NCBI GenBank assembly: GCA_022709905.1
Contig: JAKLHY010000017.1
Coordinates: 1 to 64,000 of the forward strand
Direction: 5' to 3'
Source: Verrucomicrobiota bacterium
GTDB taxonomy: Bacteria; Verrucomicrobiota; Verrucomicrobiia; Limisphaerales; UBA1319
DNA length: 64,000 nucleotides
Below are positions 34,925-45,462 of this stretch, piece by piece (position 1 is the first letter of the stretch; every line of letters starts with the position of its first letter). The position numbers and the translations under genes are program-made. Under the pieces are notes generated by a model. That model did no database searches. It was not told the origin of the DNA and saw nothing but the letters and a program-made list of their open reading frames with translations.

Positions 34925-34954
34925 CTCGTGAAGTGCTTTTATGCCAGGAATCAG

Positions 34955-37900
34955 CTACCTGGCGATGCGTCCAAACAACAGCGCGTCAGTCGGCGTGAAG
35001 GTGTAAGGTGAAGTGGCCCCCGGAACATCCTGCCAAGGACCGAGCACGGTGGGTGCCGCCTGCAATGTGCCGCCCCCTGTCCACTCCACGGTGATCTTGC
35101 CGCCTGACAAGGTAATGCCAGTGATTACAGGCGGTTCTTCCTCGGGCGCTTCCCCGCCTTCTTTGCCTGCCTTGTAGTGGGCAACGATGCGATCGGCCGG
35201 GATAGCCTTGTCAAAAATGGCGACTTCATCGAACTGGCCGCTGAAGAAGTTGCCTGTGGCGTCATACACGCCGCCACCGCCAATGTGCACATTGTAGGTT
35301 GAGGAACCGTAGTTCGCCGTCACGGATCCACCCGTGCCCACGAGCACGCCATCGAAGTAGTTCTTGATGCTCTTTCCGTCGGCAATCGTGGCAATATGAT
35401 GCCACTCGTTATCAGGATAGTTGTAGTCTGTATCGAGGCTGCCCCCGCCGGCGGACCAGATCTGGATGGTGTTATTGTCGATGAAACCGTATTCGACAGC
35501 GTCGTTCTGACCGACCAGGCCGATTCGGGTGCCAAAGGAGCCCGGATCCGAGATTCGGTTGGACGGTTTAACCCAGTATTCCAAACTGAATGCCTTCAGG
35601 TTATTGAGGAACTGCTTTTGGGTATCAATCCACAACATGGTGTTCAAGCCGTCCATGGTGACCGCCATGTTGCCGGGATCAAAGCCCAGGAAGTCACCCG
35701 GCCGGGGACCGGCGTCAACCGCCACGTCAACCGGAACCGAATCATCGGGTCCATTTCCCATCATGTACAGGCCATCGGCAGATGAACCCGCTGTGCCGTA
35801 ATTTTTGGTAATCTGGCCGGTGGTTTCCTCGAACCGATAGAAACCAATCGGGCCGTCGGCAAGGATCACATCCGAATAGGTGATGACGTTGGCCTTAAAC
35901 GAGAAGGTCGTCCCGGCAGGCACGGCGTTGCCAAACAGGTCTTTTACGCCAGCCACCGTGAGGACGTAGGACTTTTGGACGGTCAAACCGCTGGTCACGA
36001 GCAGGACGGCATTGCCGCTGAGCGTGGCTTTGGTTACGGTCACGCCATCGGAAATGGCATAGTTTGAAGCTGTCTCCGCAGAGGTTTTGTCCAAAGGTTC
36101 ATCGAAAGTGACAATCATATTCTGAACCGAACTGGCCTTCACTTTCGTGATCTTCGGAGCCACGGTGTCCTTGTTTACGGTCACTGTCGCGACTGAACTG
36201 ATGACTTCCAGTGTCGGAACACCCACTTTCACGCGGTACTTCGAACCACTGTCGGCGATCTGGAGCACGGGCGTGGTATAAGAATCCGCCGTGGCTCCCG
36301 TGATATCGGTGAAGTCACTGCTGCCTGGATTGGCTTTCTGCCACTGGTAGTTCAATTGAGGTCCGTAAGCGGAGCTGCCGGTTGCGGTCACTGTGAGTGT
36401 GGCGGTTCGGCTTTCGAGGATCGTTGTATCCTTGGGTTGGCTGGTGATATTCACATTAGCCCCATTGGGATTCAAGTAAACGCCAATAACGTTGCCCGTA
36501 AGTTTAGAGACATCTCCATCCACCGGATCCGGATCAGTATCTCGCTTGAACGTGACGCCCACGTTGTCGCCGCCCCCCCCTTCACTCTGAATGGATTCCA
36601 GGTAGTATTTCTGACCCGCTTGCAGTGTAATCGTGCCCCCAGACGGCCATTGAGTATCAAGATAAACATCCGAACGCTTGGCCTCCAGGTCACTGCCACC
36701 GGGCGCGGACACCCAGTTACGCGGATTGGACCAGGCGGTCTCAGTGGCAATGCACTTTTTGTTGACCGGATCATCGTCCGTGCTCAGGTAGAGGGAGGAA
36801 TAATCATCGCTTGTATTGAAGAAGACGTAGTTGCCATTCTGAGATGGAATGAACCAACCCAGCATCTGGTGACCGTAATAGGATCCCCCCTCACTGCCAC
36901 CGTTGGCTGGGTACTCCCAAATCGTGCCAACAAATGCGGAATCAGGGCGATCCGGGAATACGGCCAGGTTGGTAAAACCGCTCAACGTGCCCGCCGTGTT
37001 GTTATTCCAGAACTTGTGAAGCACCATGCCCGGATACCATATGAACGTTTTGAAGGTCACCTGGGTATTGGCAGCGATAGGATTATTGGCGGTGTCTTTC
37101 ACGCCATTCACTGTGAGGATCAAGGTGTCTCCTTCGGGTTGGCGGCTGGTGGTCAGTTTCACGCCAAACTCGTCAATCCGAGCGACACTCGAGACCGTGA
37201 CTCCATTGTCGAGAGCGTAATTAGCCTTGTCCAAAGCGGTTGCATCGACGGGTTCGGAATAGACAACCTCGAGGGTGGTGAAGAGCTCGGAGGGTGTGAC
37301 TTTCGTAATGGTCGGCGGCGTAATGTCGGTTGTCACCGTTAGGGTGGCTTCATCGCTGAACTGGCTGAGGCCGGGCACGTTGACGGCGCACTTGAATTTG
37401 GCGCCGTTATCCGCTGCGGTCTTCACGATCGGGATCGTGTATGTGGCGCTGTTGGCTCCAGGAATTAGGACTCCGTTTTTGTACCATTGATAGAAGGGAT
37501 CGACCGCCAATTCTTCGCCGCTGGGATACTTTTTGTAGCCCGAATCGGTGGCTGCGGCGACGGTAAACGTCACGGAGGCATTTTCAGGAACCGACTGGCT
37601 CTGGGGCTGTGTTGTGAATTCAACCTTTGCTCCTGTCGGTTCGGCGGCCGAACTGAGAACCGCTCCGCTAATGGGAGTGAGCGATGCCGCGGCAGTGGGA
37701 TTGCCTTCTTTGCGCCAGGCCACCTGGACGTAGTCTCCTCCATTTCCTTCTTTCAGCAGGACTTCTACGTAGTACTTTTTGCCGGCAGTCAATGAAATCG
37801 GATCGCTGGTTGGGAAGGTAGCTCCGTCATCATTGGCGATGCCGGGTTCCTGGAATACATCGCAACAATCGGTTTCCTCACAAACCTGAACGGCCTTGGC

Positions 37901-38308
37901 GGCTGTATCATCCGTGCTGACAAACAAACGGGAGGAGTCGTCACTGTAGAGGAAGAACCGGTAGCTGCCGGATTCGGCAGGCGTAATCCAGCCGGAGATC
38001 TTGGCTCCGTAACCTTCGTGAGTATCGTCTGGATAAACTGGACGGGTGTTGAATCCAGAGGTGTAGGAGACGACTGTCGGACTCGATGGATAACGGGAAT
38101 CCTCCAGAAGCGTGGTATCCAAATTGTTCTCCGATGTGGACAAGCCGGTCCAGATCTCCATCTTCAGGAAACCCTGGGTTTCGACAGCAGCCGCATACCC
38201 GGACGCGACAGCACATGCCAACGCCCCCAAGACCAGCCATCGCCTGCAGAATCTTGGAGGAGAAACGATATCAAGGATTCTTACTCGATTGGAGTTATTC
38301 ATTACCAT
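34955..38308 (-). CDS. Secreted PA14 / Ig-like / SbsA-Ig / LamG multidomain protein
   Basis: A 1117-residue exported protein. A long signal peptide has the hydrophobic part WLVLGALACAVASGYAAA (24-41). Two copies of the same three-part unit follow: PA14 (45-225), Ig-like (228-327) and SbsA-type Ig (328-422); then PA14 (424-610), Ig-like (615-712) and SbsA-type Ig (714-808). A LamG/concanavalin-like domain spans about 812-1048 (IGFYRFEETTG, FSLEYWVKPS, NEWHHIATIADG). The last 60 residues are a short domain (TLQAAPTVLGPWQDVPGA) common at the C-terminus of verrucomicrobial secreted proteins. A CEETDCCD loop sits in PA14-1. Likely binds carbohydrate at the cell surface. A good ribosome site (AAGGAAAGG) precedes 38308, and an intrinsic terminator follows. 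Confidence 0.9.
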   Translation of the reverse strand: MVMNNSNRVRILDIVSPPRFCRRWLVLGALACAVASGYAAAVETQGFLKMEIWTGLSTSENNLDTTLLEDSRYPSSPTVVSYTSGFNTRPVYPDDTHEGYGAKISGWITPAESGSYRFFLYSDDSSRLFVSTDDTAAKAVQVCEETDCCDVFQEPGIANDDGATFPTSDPISLTAGKKYYVEVLLKEGNGGDYVQVAWRKEGNPTAAASLTPISGAVLSSAAEPTGAKVEFTTQPQSQSVPENASVTFTVAAATDSGYKKYPSGEELAVDPFYQWYKNGVLIPGANSATYTIPIVKTAADNGAKFKCAVNVPGLSQFSDEATLTVTTDITPPTITKVTPSELFTTLEVVYSEPVDATALDKANYALDNGVTVSSVARIDEFGVKLTTSRQPEGDTLILTVNGVKDTANNPIAANTQVTFKTFIWYPGMVLHKFWNNNTAGTLSGFTNLAVFPDRPDSAFVGTIWEYPANGGSEGGSYYGHQMLGWFIPSQNGNYVFFNTSDDYSSLYLSTDDDPVNKKCIATETAWSNPRNWVSAPGGSDLEAKRSDVYLDTQWPSGGTITLQAGQKYYLESIQSEGGGGDNVGVTFKRDTDPDPVDGDVSKLTGNVIGVYLNPNGANVNITSQPKDTTILESRTATLTVTATGSSAYGPQLNYQWQKANPGSSDFTDITGATADSYTTPVLQIADSGSKYRVKVGVPTLEVISSVATVTVNKDTVAPKITKVKASSVQNMIVTFDEPLDKTSAETASNYAISDGVTVTKATLSGNAVLLVTSGLTVQKSYVLTVAGVKDLFGNAVPAGTTFSFKANVITYSDVILADGPIGFYRFEETTGQITKNYGTAGSSADGLYMMGNGPDDSVPVDVAVDAGPRPGDFLGFDPGNMAVTMDGLNTMLWIDTQKQFLNNLKAFSLEYWVKPSNRISDPGSFGTRIGLVGQNDAVEYGFIDNNTIQIWSAGGGSLDTDYNYPDNEWHHIATIADGKSIKNYFDGVLVGTGGSVTANYGSSTYNVHIGGGGVYDATGNFFSGQFDEVAIFDKAIPADRIVAHYKAGKEGGEAPEEEPPVITGITLSGGKITVEWTGGGTLQAAPTVLGPWQDVPGATSPYTFTPTDALLFGRIAR

Positions 38309-38683
38309 AATCCTTTCCTTCAGGGTTGGTTGTTCGTCTCAGTATTGGACGTCCCGGGATTGAGCCGTCCCAAGATCCAGACCGCATACTGATGCAGCAT
38401 CCAGGCGTCAGCACCACCCTTCGCCGGACATGAACAATTCCTTCCCTCAGCCATAAACGAAGCTATGGGGTGATCCACACTCGTGGTCTGGGGAATAGTT
38501 TATTGGAAATGTCGGTTTCAGCTCGTGGGTCTAATCGTATTACTGCGCCTCATGATAAATTCATCTTAATGCAACGGCCTGAAGAGGGCAAGCCCGAGAA
38601 GAATTTTTTAGTCGTATGCCACGGGCGAATACTCTGTTCGATTATCCTTGTCATACTCGGTAAAAAAGGCTAACCGCTTCATC
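38309..38683. other. Divergent intergenic region between the LamG and Gfo/Idh genes
   Basis: 375 bp that must hold the leaders and promoters of both neighbours. Apart from the AAGGAAAGG ribosome binding site of the LamG gene at its left edge, I see no convincing promoter pair, RNA fold or repeat. Small open frames here have no recognisable motif. Confidence 0.4.
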
Positions 38684-39967
38684 ATGAACACGACTTCAGC
38701 GTCCTCGGCATCCGATCCCGGCAAGCCATCATCGAACTGCGATCGTCGGAGCTTTCTCCGGCACAGCCTATTAACGGCGGCGGTCGCGCCATGGATCTCT
38801 TTGAATTCGCCGGTATCAGGGGGGGAGGCTTTGGCCAATCCTGAAGGGAAGCGATCCTTTTCGGGCCGTAGAATACGGCTGGGAGTCGTGGGATGTGGAG
38901 GTCGGGGGGGCTGGATTACCCGCCTCTTTCACCAGCACGGCGGCTACGAAATCCATGCGGTGGCCGATTATCACCAAGCGGTGGCCGACGCTTGCGGTGA
39001 TGCGGTGGGCGTGGACCAGTCGAGGCGTTATTCCGGGCTTTCTGGTTTTCGCAAAGTCATTGAAAGTGGGGTGGAGGCCATTGCGCTGGAAACACCGCCA
39101 TTTTTCTTTCCTGAACACGTGCGGGCGGCAGTCGAGGCCGGTCTTCACGTCTATATGGCGAAACCGGTGGCTGTCGATATCCCCGGTTGTGTGCAAGTTG
39201 AGGCTTGCGCTCGTAAAGCCACAGCGTCAAAGCGTTGTTTCCTGATCGACTATCAGATCCCCACCGATCCTCATAATCTGAGGGTTGTTGAAATGATTCG
39301 CCAGGGCGAGATTGGCGCTTTGGCGGCATTGAACAGCCATTACTTCGCGGGGTCCTTTGCGGACCCGCCCCGGACCGCGAACTGCGAGGATCGTTTGCAG
39401 AAGCTGATTTGGGTCAACGATGTGTCCCTTGGCGGGGGGTACCATGTCAATGCCTGCATTCACGCCATCGACGCGGCCCTCTGGGTTGCCGGCCAACGCC
39501 CGGTCAGCGCGACAGGTTCTTCCCGCCGAATGCGCTCGGAGCCTCATGGTGACAGCCACGATGTTTTTTCGATTCTTTACGAGTTTCCAAATGGTCTGGC
39601 GCTCAACCATCGGGGTAAACATCTGAACAACCAAACCGGATTCAATGTGGTCTGCGAGGCCCAGGGGCAAACCGGTTACGCGCAGATCAATTACGGCGGC
39701 AAGGCCTTTTTGAAAGGTCCGGAGAACGCTTATGAAGGCGAGGTCACAAATCCTTATGAAGCCGGGGCGGTTCGGAACATCGCCGCCTTTTACGAAGATG
39801 TGACTCGGCAGCATTATGAGAATTCCACCGTCCAGCGATCCATCGATGGGACCCTGGCTACTATCCTCGGTCGAGAAGCGGCCCGGCGACGCGCTCGAAC
39901 GACCCTGGAAGAACTCCTGCGGGAAAACCGCCGTCTCGAAGTCGATCTATCCGGGCTGAAATCCTGA
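38684..39967 (+). CDS. Tat-exported Gfo/Idh/MocA family oxidoreductase (second copy)
   Basis: A 427-residue oxidoreductase with a twin-arginine signal (CDRRSFLRHSLLTAAVAPW, about 20-38). The Rossmann domain starts at RIRLGVVGCGGRGGW; the family's catalytic EKP segment appears as MAKPVAVD. The C-terminal domain has NDVSLGGGYHVNACIHAIDAALW, where the His pair sits where family members bind substrate. It is shorter than, and not closely similar to, the oxidoreductase at 185-1603, so the two are paralogues with probably different substrates. The start at 38684 (MNTTSAS) avoids a 12-residue upstream extension. nadC follows on the same strand after 67 bp. Confidence 0.88.
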   Translation: MNTTSASSASDPGKPSSNCDRRSFLRHSLLTAAVAPWISLNSPVSGGEALANPEGKRSFSGRRIRLGVVGCGGRGGWITRLFHQHGGYEIHAVADYHQAVADACGDAVGVDQSRRYSGLSGFRKVIESGVEAIALETPPFFFPEHVRAAVEAGLHVYMAKPVAVDIPGCVQVEACARKATASKRCFLIDYQIPTDPHNLRVVEMIRQGEIGALAALNSHYFAGSFADPPRTANCEDRLQKLIWVNDVSLGGGYHVNACIHAIDAALWVAGQRPVSATGSSRRMRSEPHGDSHDVFSILYEFPNGLALNHRGKHLNNQTGFNVVCEAQGQTGYAQINYGGKAFLKGPENAYEGEVTNPYEAGAVRNIAAFYEDVTRQHYENSTVQRSIDGTLATILGREAARRRARTTLEELLRENRRLEVDLSGLKS

Positions 39968-40034
39968 CGCCGCACCCGGTTGATCGGCTGTTTTTGCTTC
40001 AGTCAAGTCCATGGGTTCGATAGAAACAAAGCGT

Positions 40035-40885
<851 letters not shown>

Positions 40886-40889
<4 letters not shown>

Positions 40890-41872
40890 CGCCTGACGCC
40901 CAGATTCTGCGCGCATTGCGGACAGCCAAGACCGGCGCTGTTTCGGGGACTGATCTCTCTCAGAGATTGGGAATCAGCCGGGCGGCCATCTGGGCGCGAA
41001 TCGAGGAACTCCGCTCCATTGGGTATGATATCCAGGCTGGGCCGCATCTCGGATATCGACTGATTTCCAGCCCGGACCGGCTGCATGCGGATGATTTGCT
41101 TTCCCGGCTAGATCCGCCTCAGATCATCGGCCGGGACATTCGTGTTTTTCAGGAAACTTCCTCGACGAATGACGTGGTGGAGAAGTTTGGCCGGGACGGA
41201 GTCAAGGAAGGCGTGGTAGTCTTGGCGGAGTCCCAAACCAAAGGCCGTGGCCGACTTGGGCGCAAGTGGGTTTCGCAAACAGGCAAAGGTCTGTGGTTTT
41301 CCGTGCTTTTGAGGCCGGACTTGAGGCCATCGGCCGCCACTCAACTGACTGCGGCTACTGCGGTTGCGTTGACAGAGGCGATCCGCCAAGCAACATCCCT
41401 GCAGCCGGACATCAAGTGGCCCAACGACTTGCTCATTGGGGGACGCAAGATCGCCGGCATCCTGACCGAGCTCAGCGCCGAACTGGATCATATCAAGCAC
41501 CTCATCCTCGGGATTGGTCTGAATGTGAATCAGGACAGCGGCGACTTTCCGCCGGAAATCCGTCGCACAGCCACCTCGTTGCGACTGGCGAGCGGGACGA
41601 TGTGGGACCGAGCAGACATCGCGGTGGCCATCCTCGTGCAACTGGATCGGATTTACCATCGGATCAAGAAACAACAATTCGGGGCGATCGCCGAAGAGTA
41701 CGAGCGCCAGTGTCTCACCCTCGGTCACCGGGTCATGATCCAAACCGGCAGCCGCACCATCCAGGGGCGGGCGGAATCCCTGGATGCCGATGGCGCCCTG
41801 CTGGTGCGCACACAACATGGCCGTTTGGAACGGATCCTCGGCGGAGATGTGACGCTGGAAAAATCATCTTGA
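40886..41872 (+). CDS. birA: Bifunctional biotin-[acetyl-CoA-carboxylase] ligase / biotin operon repressor type
   Basis: A 328-residue protein with an N-terminal winged helix (residues 1-60: VSGTDLSQRLGISRAAIWARIEELRSIGYDI) and the biotin-protein ligase domain (ETSSTNDVVEKFGRDG, ESQTKGRGRLGRKWVSQTGKGLWFSVLLRP split, PDIKWPNDLLIGGRKIAGILTE, GIGLNVNQ). It should attach biotin to BCCP and, given the helix-turn-helix, may also repress biotin genes. It overlaps nadC by four bases and its 3' end overlaps the convergent uvrB end by nine. Confidence 0.95.
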
Positions 41873-43933
41873 GGCCGGCCGTTTTCCGCGGCGCTCGAGG
41901 GAAGTCCGAGCTCCGATCTGGTCAGGACTCGCCCCCCGCGCGACAGAGTGCATGCCCTGGCCGCCAAACTGCCGCTGTAACTCCCGAATCTGATCCCGAA
42001 TCAGGGCGGCCTTTTCGAATTCGAGTTTTTCGGCGGCTTCCAACATCTCCTCCTCGAGTTCGCGAAGAGTTTCCGTCACGTCGAAATTTCCGCCATGGTC
42101 ATTGATCACCGCGGCGGTCGTTTGGCTGCCGGCCTTATTGACACTCAAGCTATCCTCCACGGCGCGGCTGACACTGCGGGGCGTGATTCCATGAACCCGG
42201 TTGTATTCCAGTTGTCGGTTTCGCCGGTAATCAGAAATCGCCAAGAAACGCTGGATACTCTGAGTTCGGACGTCGGCGTAAAGGATCACCCGGCCTCCAA
42301 TGTGGCGGGCTGCCCTGCCAGCGGTCTGAATGAGGCTGGTCGTCGATCGGAGGTATCCTTCCTTATCGGCATCCAGAATGACCACCAAGGAAACCTCGGG
42401 TAAATCCAGGCCTTCACGCAAGAGGTTGATGCCGACGAGCACGTCGAAATCGCCTTTGCGGAGCGCCCGGAGGATCTCGACGCGTTCCAGAGCGTCAATC
42501 TCGCTGTGCAAATACCGCACATGGATACCGATGTCCCGCAAATAGTCGGTCAGTTCCTCCGCCGTGCGCTTGGTGAGGGTGGTGACGAGCACCCTTTCTT
42601 TGCGATCGGCCCGTTCACGCGCCTCATGAACCAAGTCATCGATCTGCCCTTGAAGGGGCCTGACGACCACTTCGGGATCAACCAGGCCCGTCGGACGGAC
42701 AATTTGTTCGACCACGTGCCCCGAGGACCAGCCCAATTCCCGTTCGCTGGGCGTGGCACTCACATAGAGGGTTTGCGGTTGCATCCGCTGGAATTCGTCG
42801 AAATAAAGGGGCCGGTTGTCCAGGGCGCTTGGAAGACGAAATCCATGGTCCACTAAAACCGTCTTACGGGAACGGTCGCCGGCCGACATGCCGCCAATCT
42901 GGGGGAGCGTGGCATGGGACTCGTCAATCACCAGAAGGAAATCCTCCGGAAAGAAATCGAGGAGGGTGCAGGGGCGGGAACCCGGGGCGCGCCCGCTCAA
43001 ATGGCGCGAGTAATTCTCAATCCCCGAGCAAAACCCCATTTCCAGCATCATCTCGAGGTCGAATTCGGTTCGCATTTTGATTCGCTGCGCCTCGAGAAGC
43101 TTGCCTTGTTTCTCGAACCAGGCAATTCGTTCGCCCAACTCCTCGCGGATCGACATCAGGGCGCGCTTGATCTTGTCCATGGGCGTCACGAACTGTTTGC
43201 CAGGATACACGGTAACATTGTTAAGGCATTCCAACGTGCGGCCTGTCAGGGGATCAAAGCGGGTAAGGCGATCGATCTGATCCCCAAAAAACTCAACCCG
43301 CAACGCATCCTCGGTGTAAGCCGGGCACAATTCCACCGTATCGCCCCGGACTCGAAACTGGCCGCGAGTGAAATCGAGATCATTTCGCGTGTATTGAAGA
43401 TCCACCAACCGGGACAGGAACTGATCACGCGACAATTCCAGGCCCGTTTGGATCGGAATCACCATGGCCTCGTAATCGTCTTTGCTGCCAATGCCGTAGA
43501 TGCAGGAGACGCTCGCGACTACAATCACGTCCCGCCGGGCGAACAGCGAGCTCATCGTAGAGAGGCGAAGTCTCTCGATCTCCTGATTGATGCTGGAGTC
43601 CTTTTCGATGAAGGTATCGGTGCGGGGAATGTAGGCTTCGGGCTGGTAGTAGTCGAAATAGCTAATGAAATACTCGACGGCATTATGCGGAAAAAAGCGC
43701 TTAAATTCCGCATAAAGCTGGGCTGCCAAGGTTTTATTGTGGGAGATCACCAGAGTGGGACGGGCGACCTTATGGATGACATTGGCGATTGTGAATGTCT
43801 TGCCCGATCCGGTGACCCCCAGCAGGGTTTGGTGCTTCACGCCGCTGAGCAGGCCTTCGCACAAACGGGCAATCGCGCACGGTTGATCTCCGGCCGGCTC
43901 AAAGGAGGCATCAAGTTGAAAGGTATCACCCAT
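41864..43933 (-). CDS. uvrB: Excinuclease ABC subunit B
   Basis: A 689-residue UvrB helicase-like damage-verification subunit. Walker A is GVTGSGKT at 39-46. The beta-hairpin region YFISYFDYYQPEAYIPRTDTFIEKD lies at about 83-108, DESHATLPQIGGM is the Walker B region, and the C-terminal UVR motif is LREL...EKLEFEKAALIRDQIREL. A flexible Gly/Ser-poor linker lies before the UVR motif. The ATG at 43933 is chosen because it gives the expected N-terminus DTFQLDASFEPAGDQPCAI. The gene follows the YihY-family gene by 32 bp. Confidence 0.97.
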   Translation of the reverse strand: MGDTFQLDASFEPAGDQPCAIARLCEGLLSGVKHQTLLGVTGSGKTFTIANVIHKVARPTLVISHNKTLAAQLYAEFKRFFPHNAVEYFISYFDYYQPEAYIPRTDTFIEKDSSINQEIERLRLSTMSSLFARRDVIVVASVSCIYGIGSKDDYEAMVIPIQTGLELSRDQFLSRLVDLQYTRNDLDFTRGQFRVRGDTVELCPAYTEDALRVEFFGDQIDRLTRFDPLTGRTLECLNNVTVYPGKQFVTPMDKIKRALMSIREELGERIAWFEKQGKLLEAQRIKMRTEFDLEMMLEMGFCSGIENYSRHLSGRAPGSRPCTLLDFFPEDFLLVIDESHATLPQIGGMSAGDRSRKTVLVDHGFRLPSALDNRPLYFDEFQRMQPQTLYVSATPSERELGWSSGHVVEQIVRPTGLVDPEVVVRPLQGQIDDLVHEARERADRKERVLVTTLTKRTAEELTDYLRDIGIHVRYLHSEIDALERVEILRALRKGDFDVLVGINLLREGLDLPEVSLVVILDADKEGYLRSTTSLIQTAGRAARHIGGRVILYADVRTQSIQRFLAISDYRRNRQLEYNRVHGITPRSVSRAVEDSLSVNKAGSQTTAAVINDHGGNFDVTETLRELEEEMLEAAEKLEFEKAALIRDQIRELQRQFGGQGMHSVARGASPDQIGARTSLERRGKRPASR

Positions 43934-43965
43934 AGTAAGTCCGATCTCCGGGGCGCCCGTCAAAA

Positions 43966-45411
43966 TTAGTTCTTCGAGGATTTTGCCAATGCTTCGAGCG
44001 ATATGCCGGCCGCAATATGGCCTTCGGCCTCTGCGATTCTGTCAAAGGTCTCCTGCACGGGGGCCAGATCCGAACTGAGCTTAGCCGGGGATTCGGTTCC
44101 CGGCCCCGACCGTAAAGCCTGAAGGATCTGCCGGCAATCGATGCGATCGATCGATCGGGCAGGCGCATAAGCCGGCTCGGATCCACTGACTTCCACCAGC
44201 AGGTCCGCCCTCTTCAGAGATTGAAGGATTTGCAGCACGAACTGAGGGGGGAACTTTAAATGCCCGGCGATCGTCCTCGGAGACATCGGTTTATCGCCGC
44301 GTAAAAAGCTCCGCGCGACAAGAGTCATGAGACACAAGCCGGCCAACTCGCGCCCATGCTGGTCAATGTTCTCAGCCTGTTTGGATTGGAGGTAGTCTTC
44401 CCGGTGCTGGTAGCAACACGCCACTTGCGCCCCCAGGAGCAGGATCAGCCACGAAAAATAAAGTCCAACCAGGAATACGGGCATCATGCCGAAGCTTCCG
44501 TACATTTTGCTGTAGGCGACCACCTTGGAAACGTAGAGCACATTGAACTGGTTGTTCAACTGCCAGAGGCAGCCGCCCACGACTCCGCCGACCAATGCCG
44601 CAGACCAGCAGACTCGTGTATTGGGCATGAGCAGGTAAAACACCCAAAACGCCAGGCTCAAAACCACGTAAGGAAGCGCGAAAAGAACAAACGTCAGGAG
44701 AGCCCGTCCGACCATTGGAAAATTGGCCAGCCAGAGTTTTGTGGTTTCATATTGATCACTGGTTGTCAATCCCAGGACCAGAATGAAAATCAAGGGTCCC
44801 AAGGTGATCGCCGCCCAATAATTGACCACACGCGCAATCCAGCCTCTGCCATGGGCAATTCCCCAAATATCATTAAAAGCAGCTTCGATGGTGCTCAGCA
44901 GCGAGAGGGCGACCAGAATAAGCCCGATCATGCCGGTGGTCCCCAGGGTTCCGCTTTGGATATTGTTGATATACCCAATGATGCGCCGGGCAACCTCTTC
45001 CCGATTAGTGGGGCGCTCGACGGGTTTGAGTTCCGGGGTGGAAGACGGGGCCGAGTCCTCCGGAGCCAGGGCGGGCTGGAGATCCAGCTGGGGGGCAATG
45101 GTCGCGATAAACCGATCGACCATGGCATGAATCTGTTGTTCGCCCTTCTCCGTCTTGAGGAGACTGGTCGAAACCCCCACAGCCACCGCCAGGAGCGGCA
45201 CCAGGGCCAGCAATGTGGTATAGGCCAGCGCGGAGGCACGGACCGGACATCGATTTCGCCAGAAGCTCTTCAACACCTGCAACCAAAACCAGGCGAACCG
45301 ACGCCGACGGCTGACGCGCTGCAGATCCTTTCCAACAATATCCTTCTCCTCGAGAAATGCCTGAGCATCCTGCTGGATCCTCTTCAAGCGACCAAGAGAT
45401 TCGTCGGACAT
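43966..45411 (-). CDS. YihY/RNase BN-family membrane protein with C-terminal winged-helix domain
   Basis: A 481-residue inner-membrane protein of the YihY/UPF0761 family (once misnamed RNase BN). Six or so TMs run from residue 52 to about 335, with the family segments RASALAYTTLLALVPLLAV, GTTGMIGLILVALSLLSTIEAAFNDIWG and MYGSFGMMPVFLVGLYFSWLILLLGAQVA. A Pro/Glu-rich periplasmic loop lies at about 112-140. After the TM block a soluble domain (about 355-430) resembles an Rrf2/winged-helix fold (RTIAGHLKFPPQFVLQILQSLKRADLLVEV), then a low-complexity tail. Function of the family is unknown. uvrB follows on the same strand. Confidence 0.83.
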   Translation of the reverse strand: MSDESLGRLKRIQQDAQAFLEEKDIVGKDLQRVSRRRRFAWFWLQVLKSFWRNRCPVRASALAYTTLLALVPLLAVAVGVSTSLLKTEKGEQQIHAMVDRFIATIAPQLDLQPALAPEDSAPSSTPELKPVERPTNREEVARRIIGYINNIQSGTLGTTGMIGLILVALSLLSTIEAAFNDIWGIAHGRGWIARVVNYWAAITLGPLIFILVLGLTTSDQYETTKLWLANFPMVGRALLTFVLFALPYVVLSLAFWVFYLLMPNTRVCWSAALVGGVVGGCLWQLNNQFNVLYVSKVVAYSKMYGSFGMMPVFLVGLYFSWLILLLGAQVACCYQHREDYLQSKQAENIDQHGRELAGLCLMTLVARSFLRGDKPMSPRTIAGHLKFPPQFVLQILQSLKRADLLVEVSGSEPAYAPARSIDRIDCRQILQALRSGPGTESPAKLSSDLAPVQETFDRIAEAEGHIAAGISLEALAKSSKN

Positions 45412-45462
45412 ACGCGATTCTCAAAACCTAACAAAGCCCCAAGCCAAGTCAATGATCCCGCA

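Noticed and set aside
42914..43969. A 351-codon plus-strand frame opposite uvrB
   Set aside because: Antisense shadow of uvrB; the UvrB reading has all family motifs.
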